Origin: Symsagittifera roscoffensis | Taxonomy: Eukaryota; Xenacoelomorpha; Acoela; Convolutidae | Direction: 5' to 3' | NCBI RefSeq assembly: GCF_963678635.1 | Contig: NC_087066.1 | Coordinates: 56,500,312 to 56,564,311, forward strand | DNA: 64,000 bases | Shown here: positions 42,357 through 52,550 of the stretch, one piece after another | How positions within the stretch are numbered: the stretch's first letter is position 1 | Layout: every line of letters begins with the position of its first letter | Translations under genes and position numbers: made by a program | Notes under the pieces: model-generated | Database searches by the model: none | Told to the model about the DNA's origin: nothing | What the model saw: only the letters and a program-made list of their open reading frames with translations

Positions 42357-45300
42357 ATGGCAGACCGATTCTGGAACTCCATGCCCGCGGCTCTGCAGAG
42401 GCCCACTCTTGACGAGCTGTACAGACGCTTGAGGGACCTGGACCACACCCAGATAGACGAGAGAATGGCGGTGATGCTGAATGCGATCCTCCAGTTGGAG
42501 GACCAGGGCGAGTGCAGGGAGTCTGCGACGGAGGCTGTCTTGATAGTCGGCTACACCACCGAGGGCATATCAAATCGGGCACAGACCAGATGGTTGTCTT
42601 GGAATGCGGATGGAGGAGTAAGGGGCTTTGACTTGGCAAGAAATCCTGGCCTGAGTAACAACACCGAACACGGCGCAGGAGAGTTCCCGCTACCGACGAG
42701 GCCAACAGCAAGATCCACGGGACAGAGCTCGAGTAAGGTGCCGTCGATGTCGCGAGCGCAACAGACGACCGAGGCATATCCGGAGCTGGGGGTCCTAAAG
42801 AAAGAGCTTGAGAAGGCGCTGAAGGAAAAGAATAAAGCGAACCTCGATCGGGATCAGGCGAAGCTGGATAGGGAGAAGCTTCAGCTGGAGAGGGACCAGG
42901 CAGTCGACGAGCGAGATCAGACGTTGAAATTACTTGAGATGCTGAGGGCTGAACATCAGCAGGAGCTAAGGGTGCGGGAGAACGTCGCGAATCGTGATCA
43001 ACTAAAGTCGGAGTTGGAAAGGATAGAACAGCGACAACGCGAGCTTGACGCACAAAAGGGAGCCAGGTCAAACGAACGAGTGGTGACAAGCTCGAGGCCA
43101 GAGTCGCGCATGGAGGTGGATGAAGCTCCCAGGGCTAGAGGACGGTTCAACCTTGACCGCGAGGCCAGGGAACACATGAGTGAAGGCTTGGAGGTCTGGA
43201 TACCGAATGACGTGACGCCTTCCTTGCGCAACCTAGAGACCCAACCTGTACGTCCTCTGATGGATGTGGTGTTACCAGGATATACCCCAACCTCGACCTC
43301 GAGTGGCAGTCAGGTGAGTGGCGCCTCATCGCGCCTGAAGGAGCTGGGCGAGAAATTGCAGCAGCAGAGTCGTGAAAGATCGACAAGGCCAGAGCTTCCC
43401 CCAACTTGGAGGGAACAGCCGGTCAGAAACGTCGTGATCGCGAGCTACAAGAAGAATACAGAAGGGAACTACCACAAGCACAATCGGCTGGACTGGAGTG
43501 CGGAACAGGAAGCCAGGAGGGACTGCTTCCATGACGCAGCCTGGGTGCAGTATCTAGCGCCACCTCGTGTGCCAGAGGGTGCGGTTCACCTAATTATAGG
43601 GGACAGCCTGGTGCGGGTGTTGACCCAGATCCGGTCACATTGGCAGACAGGAGTCTTGAGTTTCGCTGGAGCTGCCACGCCACAGATGTTGGTAACCCTG
43701 GACATGCTAGGAATGACCAAAGTTTACACAGTCACCCTGATGGTTGGGACCAACGACGTGTCAAGAGGAGAAGCGAGGAAAGTGACGAGGCTGTGCGACA
43801 AGATGAGCTGCCTTCTTGAGGAACTGAGGATCCAGATGGACCCCATCCTGCTGACGATATGCACGGTCCCCTATAACATGATGTTTGATCAGCACGCCCT
43901 AGATATGAACCAGAAGGTGCGGAGCCTGAATAAGGCGATCCGAGACATACACCGAAAGAGTGTGCTTCCTCTCAGGCTGTTGGACATAGCAGAACGCATG
44001 GAGAACAAGGGATTCCCTGAAGACACCTCGAAAGATGGAATCCATTTCGATAGGCCAAGGGGAGCGGAGTGGCTGAACGACGTCGTCCAGGAACACATAA
44101 ACACGCTAGAAGCGGACCTGCTGGAGACAGCCCAATTCACTTTAGGACCACCTCCCAACCCACCATTCCTTGCCTCGAGGGCCTTGGCTGGTCGCTTGGG
44201 AGCGAGAGTTGATACTAGAGACAGCTCAAGGAGCAATCAGACCCGATTGCAGAGTGCCACACCAATGGAGTCGGAGGAGGTAGAGTCATCAACACCTCCG
44301 GCCTCGGCGATGTCCTCCGTGGTGGTGGCAGATGGCAGGAGAGAAAAGAAGTCTATGGAGACTACCCGCTTGAGATATCCTGAGAAGGTGAAGGAACTGG
44401 ATCTAGAGACCTTGGAATGCAGACGAGAGTTGGCGGAAACCCTGGGGATCGAACGAGTGTCGCATGAGGACTTGAATAGACATCATTGCGTAGACTGGTT
44501 GAAAGCACACGAGGCGCATTTCTCGAGAGCGAAGTTAATGGAGACTACAGACCTGACTGGAATTCCCACAAAAGCGATCATGGGACACATTAACTACAGG
44601 CCTCTCAAGCTGCTAGGGAGTCCTGGACTTATAGTAGAACCTCCCAAGCACCGAACTGGCATCGCCAGGATCAGGTTGGCAACCCCGGCGCAATTAAAGG
44701 TGGTAGACAAGCTACTCAATCCGGGGGGAATGGAGTTGCCTGACGCTGCTTACGAAGGTCCCAAGTTGGCAGAGGATCCCAGGTACGGGAAGCCCTGTGG
44801 CGGCACCCAATTGGCCAAGACTCTGGCAGTTTATGATAGAGCAGATCCAGCTGCTGCAAGAGTAGTCATTGTGGCGGGATCGGCCTTCGAAGGAACGTCT
44901 CCCAAGTTGTTCTGGCCGGAGACTCTGGTATACTCTTTGCCAGGAGCCGAATTGAACCAGATGTTGACCCTAGTGGTGGCAATAAAGTCGGAGATGCCCT
45001 GTGAACCTGAGCTGCTATTGTTTGCAGGAATGAATGACCACCTGCATGCGATGGGACTTCTTGAGCAACTGAAGGGCAAGGAGGTTCCGACATCAAGGAA
45101 GATATGGGAGGCCATTCAGGCGTTATTTGCGGCGATGAATGAGGTACAAGAGAACGTAGCCTCGAGATTTGGGTCCAAGACAAAGGTGGTGTTTACCACA
45201 TCCCCAGGATACGCAAGCATGCCACCCGCCCTACAATTCGTGTACGCGGTCTTGATCTTGATAGCAGAAGGGAGTGAATGGCGGATTCTGATGGCAGCCC

Positions 45301-48300
45301 CCAATCGAGAGCTGGAGCCAGTGAACTTGAGACTTTACAAATCAGAATTACCAGCGGCATGGGCTGACATATCTCATGCGCTGAGGGGCTTTTACGGACT
45401 AGCCGACGTCTTGATTGTGTTGGATGAGGTACTCTTGCTAGAGATATCGAACTTTGCTAGACAACTCAAGTTCAGCCCAGTCATCGGGGACGACCACACG
45501 GCGATAAACCAGTTGACGGCCAGCCTGTGGTTCCGGTTTATGGAGGTGAAAGTCGCAAATTCCACCAGCAGGTCTAGAGGTCCCAGCAACGAGAGAAGAA
45601 ATGTGGTCGAGACGGAGAAACAACTAGAATCAATGAAATATCGCTTGACTCAACAGGATGGCTGGTGGCCATTCCTGACACCAAGGCTGGAGAATGTCAC
45701 GAATAAGACGAGAGAGGAAGCGCCACTCCTCGTGAAACAAATCTGGAATTTTCTAGAGAAACAACTGGAGCTAGCGGAAACGAGAGACATGACGGTGGCG
45801 AGATTTGTCTCGGCCGCCAATGAAGTGACGATTGGGGGATTTTGGAGAGAACACGCCAACGGCGAACTGAAAACTAGGAGAGATTACGAGATTCTCAAGT
45901 TCTTGAGTCCTTGCTGGGAGAGAGAATTCCTGGCAGGAGTGTTCGACACCACGGCGACTATCTTCGCAGCCTTCATACAAGAGATACTGGGCATGTCCAT
46001 CAGCCTGCTCTTGGCCCTGTATTTGGTTTACCCCAGGTACTTGTTCAACATGGGCCCGGCATACATGTTTAGTCGAGGAGTGGAGACACTTCGAGTTGAT
46101 GGATACCTGGCGCTAGTACTCTTGACCCATGGGGAATTGATGTCGTTTCATCGGTTAATGGAATATGGAGAACCTCTGTCTATGGGAAGGGTCCACACAA
46201 GCATTGAAACCAGCTCCTACAAGTGTGCAGCAGGGTTAAAGACACTGCTGGTGCAATACCTCATGATGCAGAATCGATACATGACGGGTGAAGATGAGAA
46301 CCCAACCTCGAGAGAAGAATGGAGAAAGGCGAACAGAGGGATGCCTCTATTGACAGACCTGTGCCTGGCAATGAGGTCGGACCCGATGGGGATAATTCGG
46401 GGTCTGGAGGAGGTGGTGACCTGCATTTATGGTCCAGCGGTGACGTACGCGTTTCCAGATCCCCTGGTGATAACGTATCGTCACTCGGTGACGCACTTGA
46501 GTCTCATCAGCGTACTGGATGGTACGGCGCTGAATTGGTGTCGGCAGGAGGTGCTCAGGGCGCGTATGAGCAACACGGTACTCTTCGGAAAAGTGAAAGA
46601 TGCCGAAATGATGGTGTGCAATTTCAGGGGACAAATGCAATGCAGAATGGGAGGCAAGCGAGAAGGCCCCATTGAAATGTATCCAAAGTTTTGGAACCTA
46701 AATCCATTGACGGCCAACGGACGGGAAGTCTTGAGAATCCCCGCCTGGAAGGAGTGCTTTGCACTAGTCAAGAGGGAGTTGGAGGCCATAATGGAGAAGG
46801 AAATCCTACCAGCCACCATGCCTGAGTTCCCGACAGTCAGGAGGATGACCTTGGGAATGAATAGTCCCTTGGTGGTTCCCTCCATAATGGCGAGGATGAT
46901 GACTGAGGAAACGCAGAGGCAATTCACGGATGGCTGGGATCCCCTGTTTGTTGGCTACACGGCGGCAGTCTATTTCCATACCAGCGAGATGAAGGTAAAT
47001 TCGTGGACGACGCAAGCGAAAAAGAGTAGAGGTTCGCAGCCCCCTGGATATGAGGTGCGGAAAGTCTTGAGGATTCTTGAGAAGGAGGGACTTGAGAATG
47101 TGCTACCCATATGGGATGATGGCAGGATGATTATGACGGAGGGGCATGTCGCATTGATGGATGAAATGAAATTTGCCACACGAAAATACAAGGCACCCTA
47201 TGGATTGGAACAAGTAGAAGTGATGAAAGAGGGAACAGACCTAGATGCAGCAGGTCAACTGCATGTAGCCCTGACAGAATATAAAAAGCTGGATCCTGCG
47301 ACACCGTCACCACTGTCTGTAGACACGCCTGGAGACAGGAGGAGTGGACCCGTTGAGGACCGATTCAAGAGAATTCTAGAGAGAAGAAGAGATGAATCGG
47401 AGGAAGAGAGCATGGATGAAACTCTCAGTGAAGATGGAGAAGACATGGAAGTAGGGAATGCGCCTGAACCAGGGCAATCAGGCGAGGAACTCACCACTCA
47501 AGAGCTGTTGAAAGACTTGAGCGAAGAGAATTGGGCAGACACTGCCACCCCACCTCTGAACCCGTCCCCACGGAAGAACCTAGAGTTGCCATTGGCAGGT
47601 GAGACCTTCAATATGGGGATGTTACTCTTGAGCTCGGAGGAAAGGGAGAAGAATACGTTCGAAGGAAACAGGGACATATTCTTGGGATCTCTCGAGGATG
47701 ATGCTTGGCAGGAATTCCTGGAGGAATTCAATCAAGAAGTAGGCAGCGAGACGACGCTGGACAAGTTCAAGAAGGAACTGTGGGACGCAGTAGTGAGATT
47801 CGGGGAACCGCTCCTGATAGGAACGGGCCTGGATGAGAAAGCAAGAAAAGAGCCGCTGAACAAGCTAGTGGAGCTGAGGAACGCACGATCGAAGACTAGA
47901 AAAGAGAAATGTGAGGACAGCTCTACTCTGAAACAAAAAACTGTAGATAAAATGGTTGATGATATAAAAAGGGATAAGGTTGGGACTAGTAATATGATTA
48001 AAAGTACTAATATCCTTAAGGCTCGAGCAGGGGGGAGGCAAGAGTTGGAAGGAGTGGATGGAGAGGTCGAATCAATGATGATAACCACAACACCCTCGAG
48101 CAGAGATGTGAAGACTCGCAAGAGGAAGAGAGAAGTGGAAGGATGGGGTAGTCCTTCAGTGGATGCTGTTTCGGAAGGAAACTTGAGAGAGACGGCGCCC
48201 ATTGTCTTGGCTCGATGCAAGACGGCGGCATACAAGAACAGTTCGGAGCTCAGGAAACCACTTGAAGTAGAAAAGGAAATAGAGGTTTCCGCCAGTTCAA

Positions 48301-51236
48301 CGTCAGAAGAAGACTTCAAGCCTCAGAAGATAAACGTGAAGAGAGGTTCAACGAACGGACAGGTAGGGGAAGTGGATGTCGGCAAAGAATGGATCTCGAA
48401 GGCACATCAGGACATAGGCAAACAGGCGACGAGTGATCCATTGGAGAGGAATATGACGAGGAACACTTCCCGGACATGGTGGATGGCCCTCGAAACATTG
48501 AAGGAAATGGAGGACTGCTTAAAGAAGTTGGACAGTGGAGTAGCTCGCAAGCGACGCAATTGGGCCACCCAGCAAAAAGCCGAGGTCAATAAGATAGAGA
48601 TGGCAAGTCATCTGAAGAGGTCCTGGCAGAGTTTGTTGAAGGATCATTTTGAAGAGGCGATGAGGACACCCTCATCAGCACCGCCACTAATGGCGAATCC
48701 CTTCGTTAGAACTGCGGGACAATTAATGTTCACCTGGAGTCTGGTGGGAATAGAGTTGGAGACATTGACCTCGTATGACAGGCTGAAGTTGGGAAGCAAG
48801 AAGCTAGAGGTATATCAGGCACTGATGCAACACGTGGCCAGGGACAATTCAGGCTTGAGCCTGGCTAGAAGAAAAGATGCCACATGTTTCTTGAGATGGG
48901 TAATGTCAATGATGTCTGATAGCACCATCCTGGCATGCCACCAGAGAGCAAGCGGAAGTAAAACCATGGAGAAAAGAGTCTCGACGGTCATCTTGAACGT
49001 GTATCAGAGTACAGGAATAGAGAAAGAAGATGGCTCCAGAGTATCCTTGGAGAACCATCGAAAGCTGGACGAGGTACGGAGGTTCTCTAATAAGAAGTTC
49101 GAGGAAGAACATGATGTTCACCGTAACCTGGCCTCGTCAGAGCAGTACTCGAGACTCAGCGAGAAGGGGGAATACCAATATGTGTCTGGAGTGATGGGAA
49201 TAGCCTACAATCCCTTCTTAGACTCAGAAGCTGGAGGAGCCCACAGAAACCATGAGGTAGCGGAGCTACTGAAGTTTTGGACAGAAAGAATAATGGAAAT
49301 AGACGCGGTGGAAAAAGAGGGGCAGAGCCTGGGCCTGATTCTTGAGAAAACACCAGAGGTGGTAAGCATACCGCGCTCAAACAAGAGAGTTGAAGTGAAC
49401 ATGGGCGGTGGAAATGGCTTGTTAACCACGAACTTGGGAGTGGTATGGAAGCTACTAAGACCCTCCTGGTGTCCACATCCCCATGCGAGTCTGATCGAGG
49501 AAACCACTGAGCGAGTGAGGTTAGCACCAACGGAAGATGAAGATCTGGCGAAGTTGAGTGTGCTACATAAGCTGATCACGCCCCAGATGCAAGAGCCAAG
49601 TGAAAGGACGGGCGACCCCGGGTCAGCAAAGAAATTGGAGCCGGGTAGCTGTCTGGATTCGACGTGTGGGAGCGGAGAGCACATCTGCGATGGACGGTCA
49701 TGCGTCAGAATACTGTCATTTCAAAAAGAAGACCTGGTCACGTGGTTCGAAGACATAACAGAAAGGGAGAAAAGTGAAGTGCAAATAATAGCGGAATGTT
49801 ACGCGAGAACCACGGTGAATATAGCAACAGCTCTCGGATTCTTCTCGAGAATGTGTGGTCTGCAGGCACTGGAGAGACTGGAATCTGAACATCATTTAGT
49901 GACGGCGTTGAGCGTAGAATCCTGGCCCGGGGTGTTGCAGGTGACTCAAAAACACATCCGCAGCTGGAAGGTTGGTCTTGAGGCGGAAATGGGATTTCCC
50001 ATGAGCGAAGCCTATGGCTTGCCATTGAACGCGAAGTCGCTGATAGGGTCAATGATGGCCAACTTGTGCGGAAGCCACTACCCGCTACAATTGGCGATGG
50101 TGGAAGTGTCCAGCCAGAGAATATTGGTGGACAAGGCCTTCTCAGTGCCCAAGTGCGTGAGGTTGGCTCGGATATCGCATCACTCGCACAAGTTGTTGAG
50201 AAAAATCAAAGGGACAGTACCAAAAGAATTGAGAGATGACTTGAGTGAAATCTGGGGAGAAGATCTTCTGAAGTTGGAAAGAGAAAACACCAGCGATCAC
50301 GAGAGACAAAATGTGATCGGAAAACCTGTGGGAAGCACTCCGAACCTGGAAGATAACGACACGATGCACGAGAAAATGATGGAGCTTGAGCCTCTCTTGG
50401 AAGCCTCAGGGGAGCGTAATCTCAGGAGCATTGAGATCTCTCATGGGGAATGCCCATGCCACTGTTTGGCACAAACGGTGTGGTACCCAGATCACAAGAA
50501 CCTTTGCCTGGTGTGGGATGTGGAAGAGATTCGGTCGATCGGACTACCGGATCACCGGCAGAAGGTGACGCTCTTAGTAGTGAGTACGATGTTAGCTCTG
50601 AGATGGATAGAAGAGAACATAACGAAGTATCGGGAGGCGACGACGCCAACGGCTGAGTCAATATACGCGATAGACTACAGCAGGAGACTTGAGTTGTTTG
50701 AGACTGCGTGCAAAGTATTCGCCATACCGATGGAAGTCAGGCACGTATGGAGCCGCTTGAGGTACTTCCCGTGGTTTCGGGCGACACTGACGTCTTGGTT
50801 GTACATGACAACGAAAGATCACATGAGAAAACATCAAAAAGAGTATCGACAGTTCCAGGCCGAGATTGGGCCGGAAGCTTTCAAGAGACCCCTGCTAACC
50901 CATCGTAATGCGATCACGACAGGATGGAAAAGAGTGGGCAAGATGTCTGGAGACAATACCAAAGCGAGGGAGTCGATACTAGAGGAAGACCTGGCGAAGA
51001 ACGTGAGCTTGAGCCTGCACAACTCCTTTTGCTTGAACCGAGAGGCTAGGGTGAAGGCACTACCCAACCAAGCAAAGAGGTTACAGGAGCAGAGAGAATG
51101 GATGCGATCCTATGAACAGCTGAAGGCTTGGGAGGAGATTGTGATTAGCTCCGATGATGAAGAGGAACTGTTGAGACAGTTTGCTGCATCTAGCACTTCA
51201 GGATGCAGTACCTCCAAGGCGAAGAGTACGAGATGA
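42357..51236 (+). CDS. ORF3: giant 2959-residue retroelement protein with SGNH-hydrolase domain
   Basis: An uninterrupted 8.9-kb ORF, exceptional for a retrotransposon accessory protein. By residue: coiled coil (about 150-235); canonical SGNH/GDSL hydrolase with GDS (S417), GTND (N466) and DGIH (D560, H563), a complete esterase-type catalytic set; a second SGNH-like region with degenerate blocks VAGS (S842), GMND (893) and GDDH (1045-1047); a hydrophobic stretch (about 1198-1230) that could be buried or membrane-associated; acidic Ser/Glu-rich linkers (about 1680-2010); and a C-terminal third with a Cys/His cluster SCLDSTCGSGEHICDGRSC (2431-2449) and the PCHC motif. Its last codons run into the terminal repeat. 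SGNH domains are known in some retroelement ORFs (CR1 LINEs, for example); the rest is unrecognised. The relative at 54344-60312 shares the second SGNH-like region and the C-terminal third, so the protein is conserved. Confidence 0.93.
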   Translation: MADRFWNSMPAALQRPTLDELYRRLRDLDHTQIDERMAVMLNAILQLEDQGECRESATEAVLIVGYTTEGISNRAQTRWLSWNADGGVRGFDLARNPGLSNNTEHGAGEFPLPTRPTARSTGQSSSKVPSMSRAQQTTEAYPELGVLKKELEKALKEKNKANLDRDQAKLDREKLQLERDQAVDERDQTLKLLEMLRAEHQQELRVRENVANRDQLKSELERIEQRQRELDAQKGARSNERVVTSSRPESRMEVDEAPRARGRFNLDREAREHMSEGLEVWIPNDVTPSLRNLETQPVRPLMDVVLPGYTPTSTSSGSQVSGASSRLKELGEKLQQQSRERSTRPELPPTWREQPVRNVVIASYKKNTEGNYHKHNRLDWSAEQEARRDCFHDAAWVQYLAPPRVPEGAVHLIIGDSLVRVLTQIRSHWQTGVLSFAGAATPQMLVTLDMLGMTKVYTVTLMVGTNDVSRGEARKVTRLCDKMSCLLEELRIQMDPILLTICTVPYNMMFDQHALDMNQKVRSLNKAIRDIHRKSVLPLRLLDIAERMENKGFPEDTSKDGIHFDRPRGAEWLNDVVQEHINTLEADLLETAQFTLGPPPNPPFLASRALAGRLGARVDTRDSSRSNQTRLQSATPMESEEVESSTPPASAMSSVVVADGRREKKSMETTRLRYPEKVKELDLETLECRRELAETLGIERVSHEDLNRHHCVDWLKAHEAHFSRAKLMETTDLTGIPTKAIMGHINYRPLKLLGSPGLIVEPPKHRTGIARIRLATPAQLKVVDKLLNPGGMELPDAAYEGPKLAEDPRYGKPCGGTQLAKTLAVYDRADPAAARVVIVAGSAFEGTSPKLFWPETLVYSLPGAELNQMLTLVVAIKSEMPCEPELLLFAGMNDHLHAMGLLEQLKGKEVPTSRKIWEAIQALFAAMNEVQENVASRFGSKTKVVFTTSPGYASMPPALQFVYAVLILIAEGSEWRILMAAPNRELEPVNLRLYKSELPAAWADISHALRGFYGLADVLIVLDEVLLLEISNFARQLKFSPVIGDDHTAINQLTASLWFRFMEVKVANSTSRSRGPSNERRNVVETEKQLESMKYRLTQQDGWWPFLTPRLENVTNKTREEAPLLVKQIWNFLEKQLELAETRDMTVARFVSAANEVTIGGFWREHANGELKTRRDYEILKFLSPCWEREFLAGVFDTTATIFAAFIQEILGMSISLLLALYLVYPRYLFNMGPAYMFSRGVETLRVDGYLALVLLTHGELMSFHRLMEYGEPLSMGRVHTSIETSSYKCAAGLKTLLVQYLMMQNRYMTGEDENPTSREEWRKANRGMPLLTDLCLAMRSDPMGIIRGLEEVVTCIYGPAVTYAFPDPLVITYRHSVTHLSLISVLDGTALNWCRQEVLRARMSNTVLFGKVKDAEMMVCNFRGQMQCRMGGKREGPIEMYPKFWNLNPLTANGREVLRIPAWKECFALVKRELEAIMEKEILPATMPEFPTVRRMTLGMNSPLVVPSIMARMMTEETQRQFTDGWDPLFVGYTAAVYFHTSEMKVNSWTTQAKKSRGSQPPGYEVRKVLRILEKEGLENVLPIWDDGRMIMTEGHVALMDEMKFATRKYKAPYGLEQVEVMKEGTDLDAAGQLHVALTEYKKLDPATPSPLSVDTPGDRRSGPVEDRFKRILERRRDESEEESMDETLSEDGEDMEVGNAPEPGQSGEELTTQELLKDLSEENWADTATPPLNPSPRKNLELPLAGETFNMGMLLLSSEEREKNTFEGNRDIFLGSLEDDAWQEFLEEFNQEVGSETTLDKFKKELWDAVVRFGEPLLIGTGLDEKARKEPLNKLVELRNARSKTRKEKCEDSSTLKQKTVDKMVDDIKRDKVGTSNMIKSTNILKARAGGRQELEGVDGEVESMMITTTPSSRDVKTRKRKREVEGWGSPSVDAVSEGNLRETAPIVLARCKTAAYKNSSELRKPLEVEKEIEVSASSTSEEDFKPQKINVKRGSTNGQVGEVDVGKEWISKAHQDIGKQATSDPLERNMTRNTSRTWWMALETLKEMEDCLKKLDSGVARKRRNWATQQKAEVNKIEMASHLKRSWQSLLKDHFEEAMRTPSSAPPLMANPFVRTAGQLMFTWSLVGIELETLTSYDRLKLGSKKLEVYQALMQHVARDNSGLSLARRKDATCFLRWVMSMMSDSTILACHQRASGSKTMEKRVSTVILNVYQSTGIEKEDGSRVSLENHRKLDEVRRFSNKKFEEEHDVHRNLASSEQYSRLSEKGEYQYVSGVMGIAYNPFLDSEAGGAHRNHEVAELLKFWTERIMEIDAVEKEGQSLGLILEKTPEVVSIPRSNKRVEVNMGGGNGLLTTNLGVVWKLLRPSWCPHPHASLIEETTERVRLAPTEDEDLAKLSVLHKLITPQMQEPSERTGDPGSAKKLEPGSCLDSTCGSGEHICDGRSCVRILSFQKEDLVTWFEDITEREKSEVQIIAECYARTTVNIATALGFFSRMCGLQALERLESEHHLVTALSVESWPGVLQVTQKHIRSWKVGLEAEMGFPMSEAYGLPLNAKSLIGSMMANLCGSHYPLQLAMVEVSSQRILVDKAFSVPKCVRLARISHHSHKLLRKIKGTVPKELRDDLSEIWGEDLLKLERENTSDHERQNVIGKPVGSTPNLEDNDTMHEKMMELEPLLEASGERNLRSIEISHGECPCHCLAQTVWYPDHKNLCLVWDVEEIRSIGLPDHRQKVTLLVVSTMLALRWIEENITKYREATTPTAESIYAIDYSRRLELFETACKVFAIPMEVRHVWSRLRYFPWFRATLTSWLYMTTKDHMRKHQKEYRQFQAEIGPEAFKRPLLTHRNAITTGWKRVGKMSGDNTKARESILEEDLAKNVSLSLHNSFCLNREARVKALPNQAKRLQEQREWMRSYEQLKAWEEIVISSDDEEELLRQFAASSTSGCSTSKAKSTR

Positions 51237-52550
51237 ATGGGCAAATAGGATGGATCATGAGTCTTGAGAGGAAAGGGGGGCTTGAGTGTGAATCCGAGTG
51301 AAACTTGGATTCACGAAAAAGAAATTTTAACAAAGCAAATATTGTTACTAATATACTATATTTATTATATAAATCGAAATGCTGCATGACAATTTCCTGA
51401 TTGAATAGGACAAAAGAGATTTTTAAATGATTGGCTTGAAAAGCGAAAATTCAAGGGTGCAGGTAAATGCAGATTTTGGTTGCTGTTTAGCAATAGTGTG
51501 AAAATTTTAAATGGCCGTGAATTTTGGGGTGTAGATAATCTTGAATCTGCTGCAAACTTCTGTAAATGACCACTGGCACTGTATCTTGAGCAACACTCGG
51601 TTTTTCTGGGACTCACTGGCAAAAGACAGCGCGCGATGAGGACATCGATCTCGAGTCCGGGGAGTATGTGCCAGTCGGTCATATTTGGAAGTTTGACCTT
51701 GAGAAGAGCGGAGAACACTTGATTTTGGAGTGAAATTAAATTTTTCAAAATTTCGAATGGAACATGTCATGCACGATTTTCTCGCGATAACTGAAAACCA
51801 GAGAAAGAAATCAGAACAAATTCAGAACAATTGCGGGAAAGTTGTCAGATAAAAAAGAGTGGGAAATTGCTATTCGCAATTTCCATCATAGTGAACAAGA
51901 GTAGAACTGTCCTATCTGAAATAGAAGACAGAGTATTCCCGAGAGAACAATTATTTGAACTGGACCAGAGTGAACCTTCGACGGAAAGGTGGACAGCTTG
52001 AGTGTCCCAATGGTCCACATAAAACTTCATTCTAGAGTTCAAACTTACCTTTGCCATTCAAACTGATAAACATTGAACTTATCTAGTTATCTTAGTTAAT
52101 TCTAGAGTTGCTCACCCATTTAATTACTTCCTGTGCTTGAGCGCATCAACATGTGAGTCCTTAATTTAAATTTCTAGAGTGTGTTTTATGATTGTTATGT
52201 TGAGGTAAGGCGAGTTTTAGGTTGATCCATCTGAAATGGATCAAAGTTCCACTGTCTAATAAAAAAGTAACTTAACGGATTGTTCCGACCCGGTTTTTAA
52301 CGGCGTTCATGTATTTTGGGTATTTTGAGACCTAAGTATGGGGACGTTCTTAATTCTAGAGTGGGGGGATATTTTGGTAGTAGCCTTAAGCAGTAGCGGG
52401 TCGTAGTCTCATGTCACAAGCGAACCGAATTGGCTCCGACTGATTTGAGGTGGAAAAACACAAGAGATAGTGTCCCTGACTCCTGAGCCAATAGTTATAG
52501 GGCCTATTTTTCTTAAGCCTCATGTGTGACTGTAGTAGACGAATGTTACA
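51207..52550 (+). repeat. Terminal direct repeat C (3' LTR, truncated)
   Basis: Matches the first 1344 bp of repeats A and B with few differences, including the ORF3 stop (51234-51236), the purine tract (51266-51280) and three or four of the TTCTAGAGT motifs. Identity ends after GAATGTTACA at 52550. The rest of the LTR, including the minisatellite, is replaced by old minus-strand element sequence. Confidence 0.92.
51266..51280 (+). promoter_or_regulatory. Candidate polypurine tract of the complete unit
   Basis: GAGAGGAAAGGGGGG lies 30 bp after the ORF3 stop and just before CTTGAGTGTGAATCC, the presumed LTR start. This is the place for a plus-strand primer at the internal/3' LTR border. If correct, the LTR proper starts at 51281 and the 74 bp before it are internal. 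Confidence 0.5.

Larger units (their letters stand above)
24055..52550 (+). mobile_element. Giant Ty3/Gypsy-type LTR retrotransposon array (young, partly tandem)
   Basis: The order is repeat A (24055-28349), internal remnant (28350-29046), repeat B (29047-33120), complete internal region (33121-51206) and truncated repeat C (51207-52550). The period from B to C is 22160 bp, so an intact element with both LTRs would be roughly 26 kb. Repeats A, B and C differ at only scattered positions, so the array is young. It encodes Gag, protease, RT, RNase H and integrase in Ty3/Gypsy order, then a giant ORF3. The left edge starts inside the last codons of ORF3 and the right edge stops mid-LTR, so both ends are truncated and no target-site duplication is visible. 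Flanks on both sides are older elements of a related type in the opposite orientation. Confidence 0.9.
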
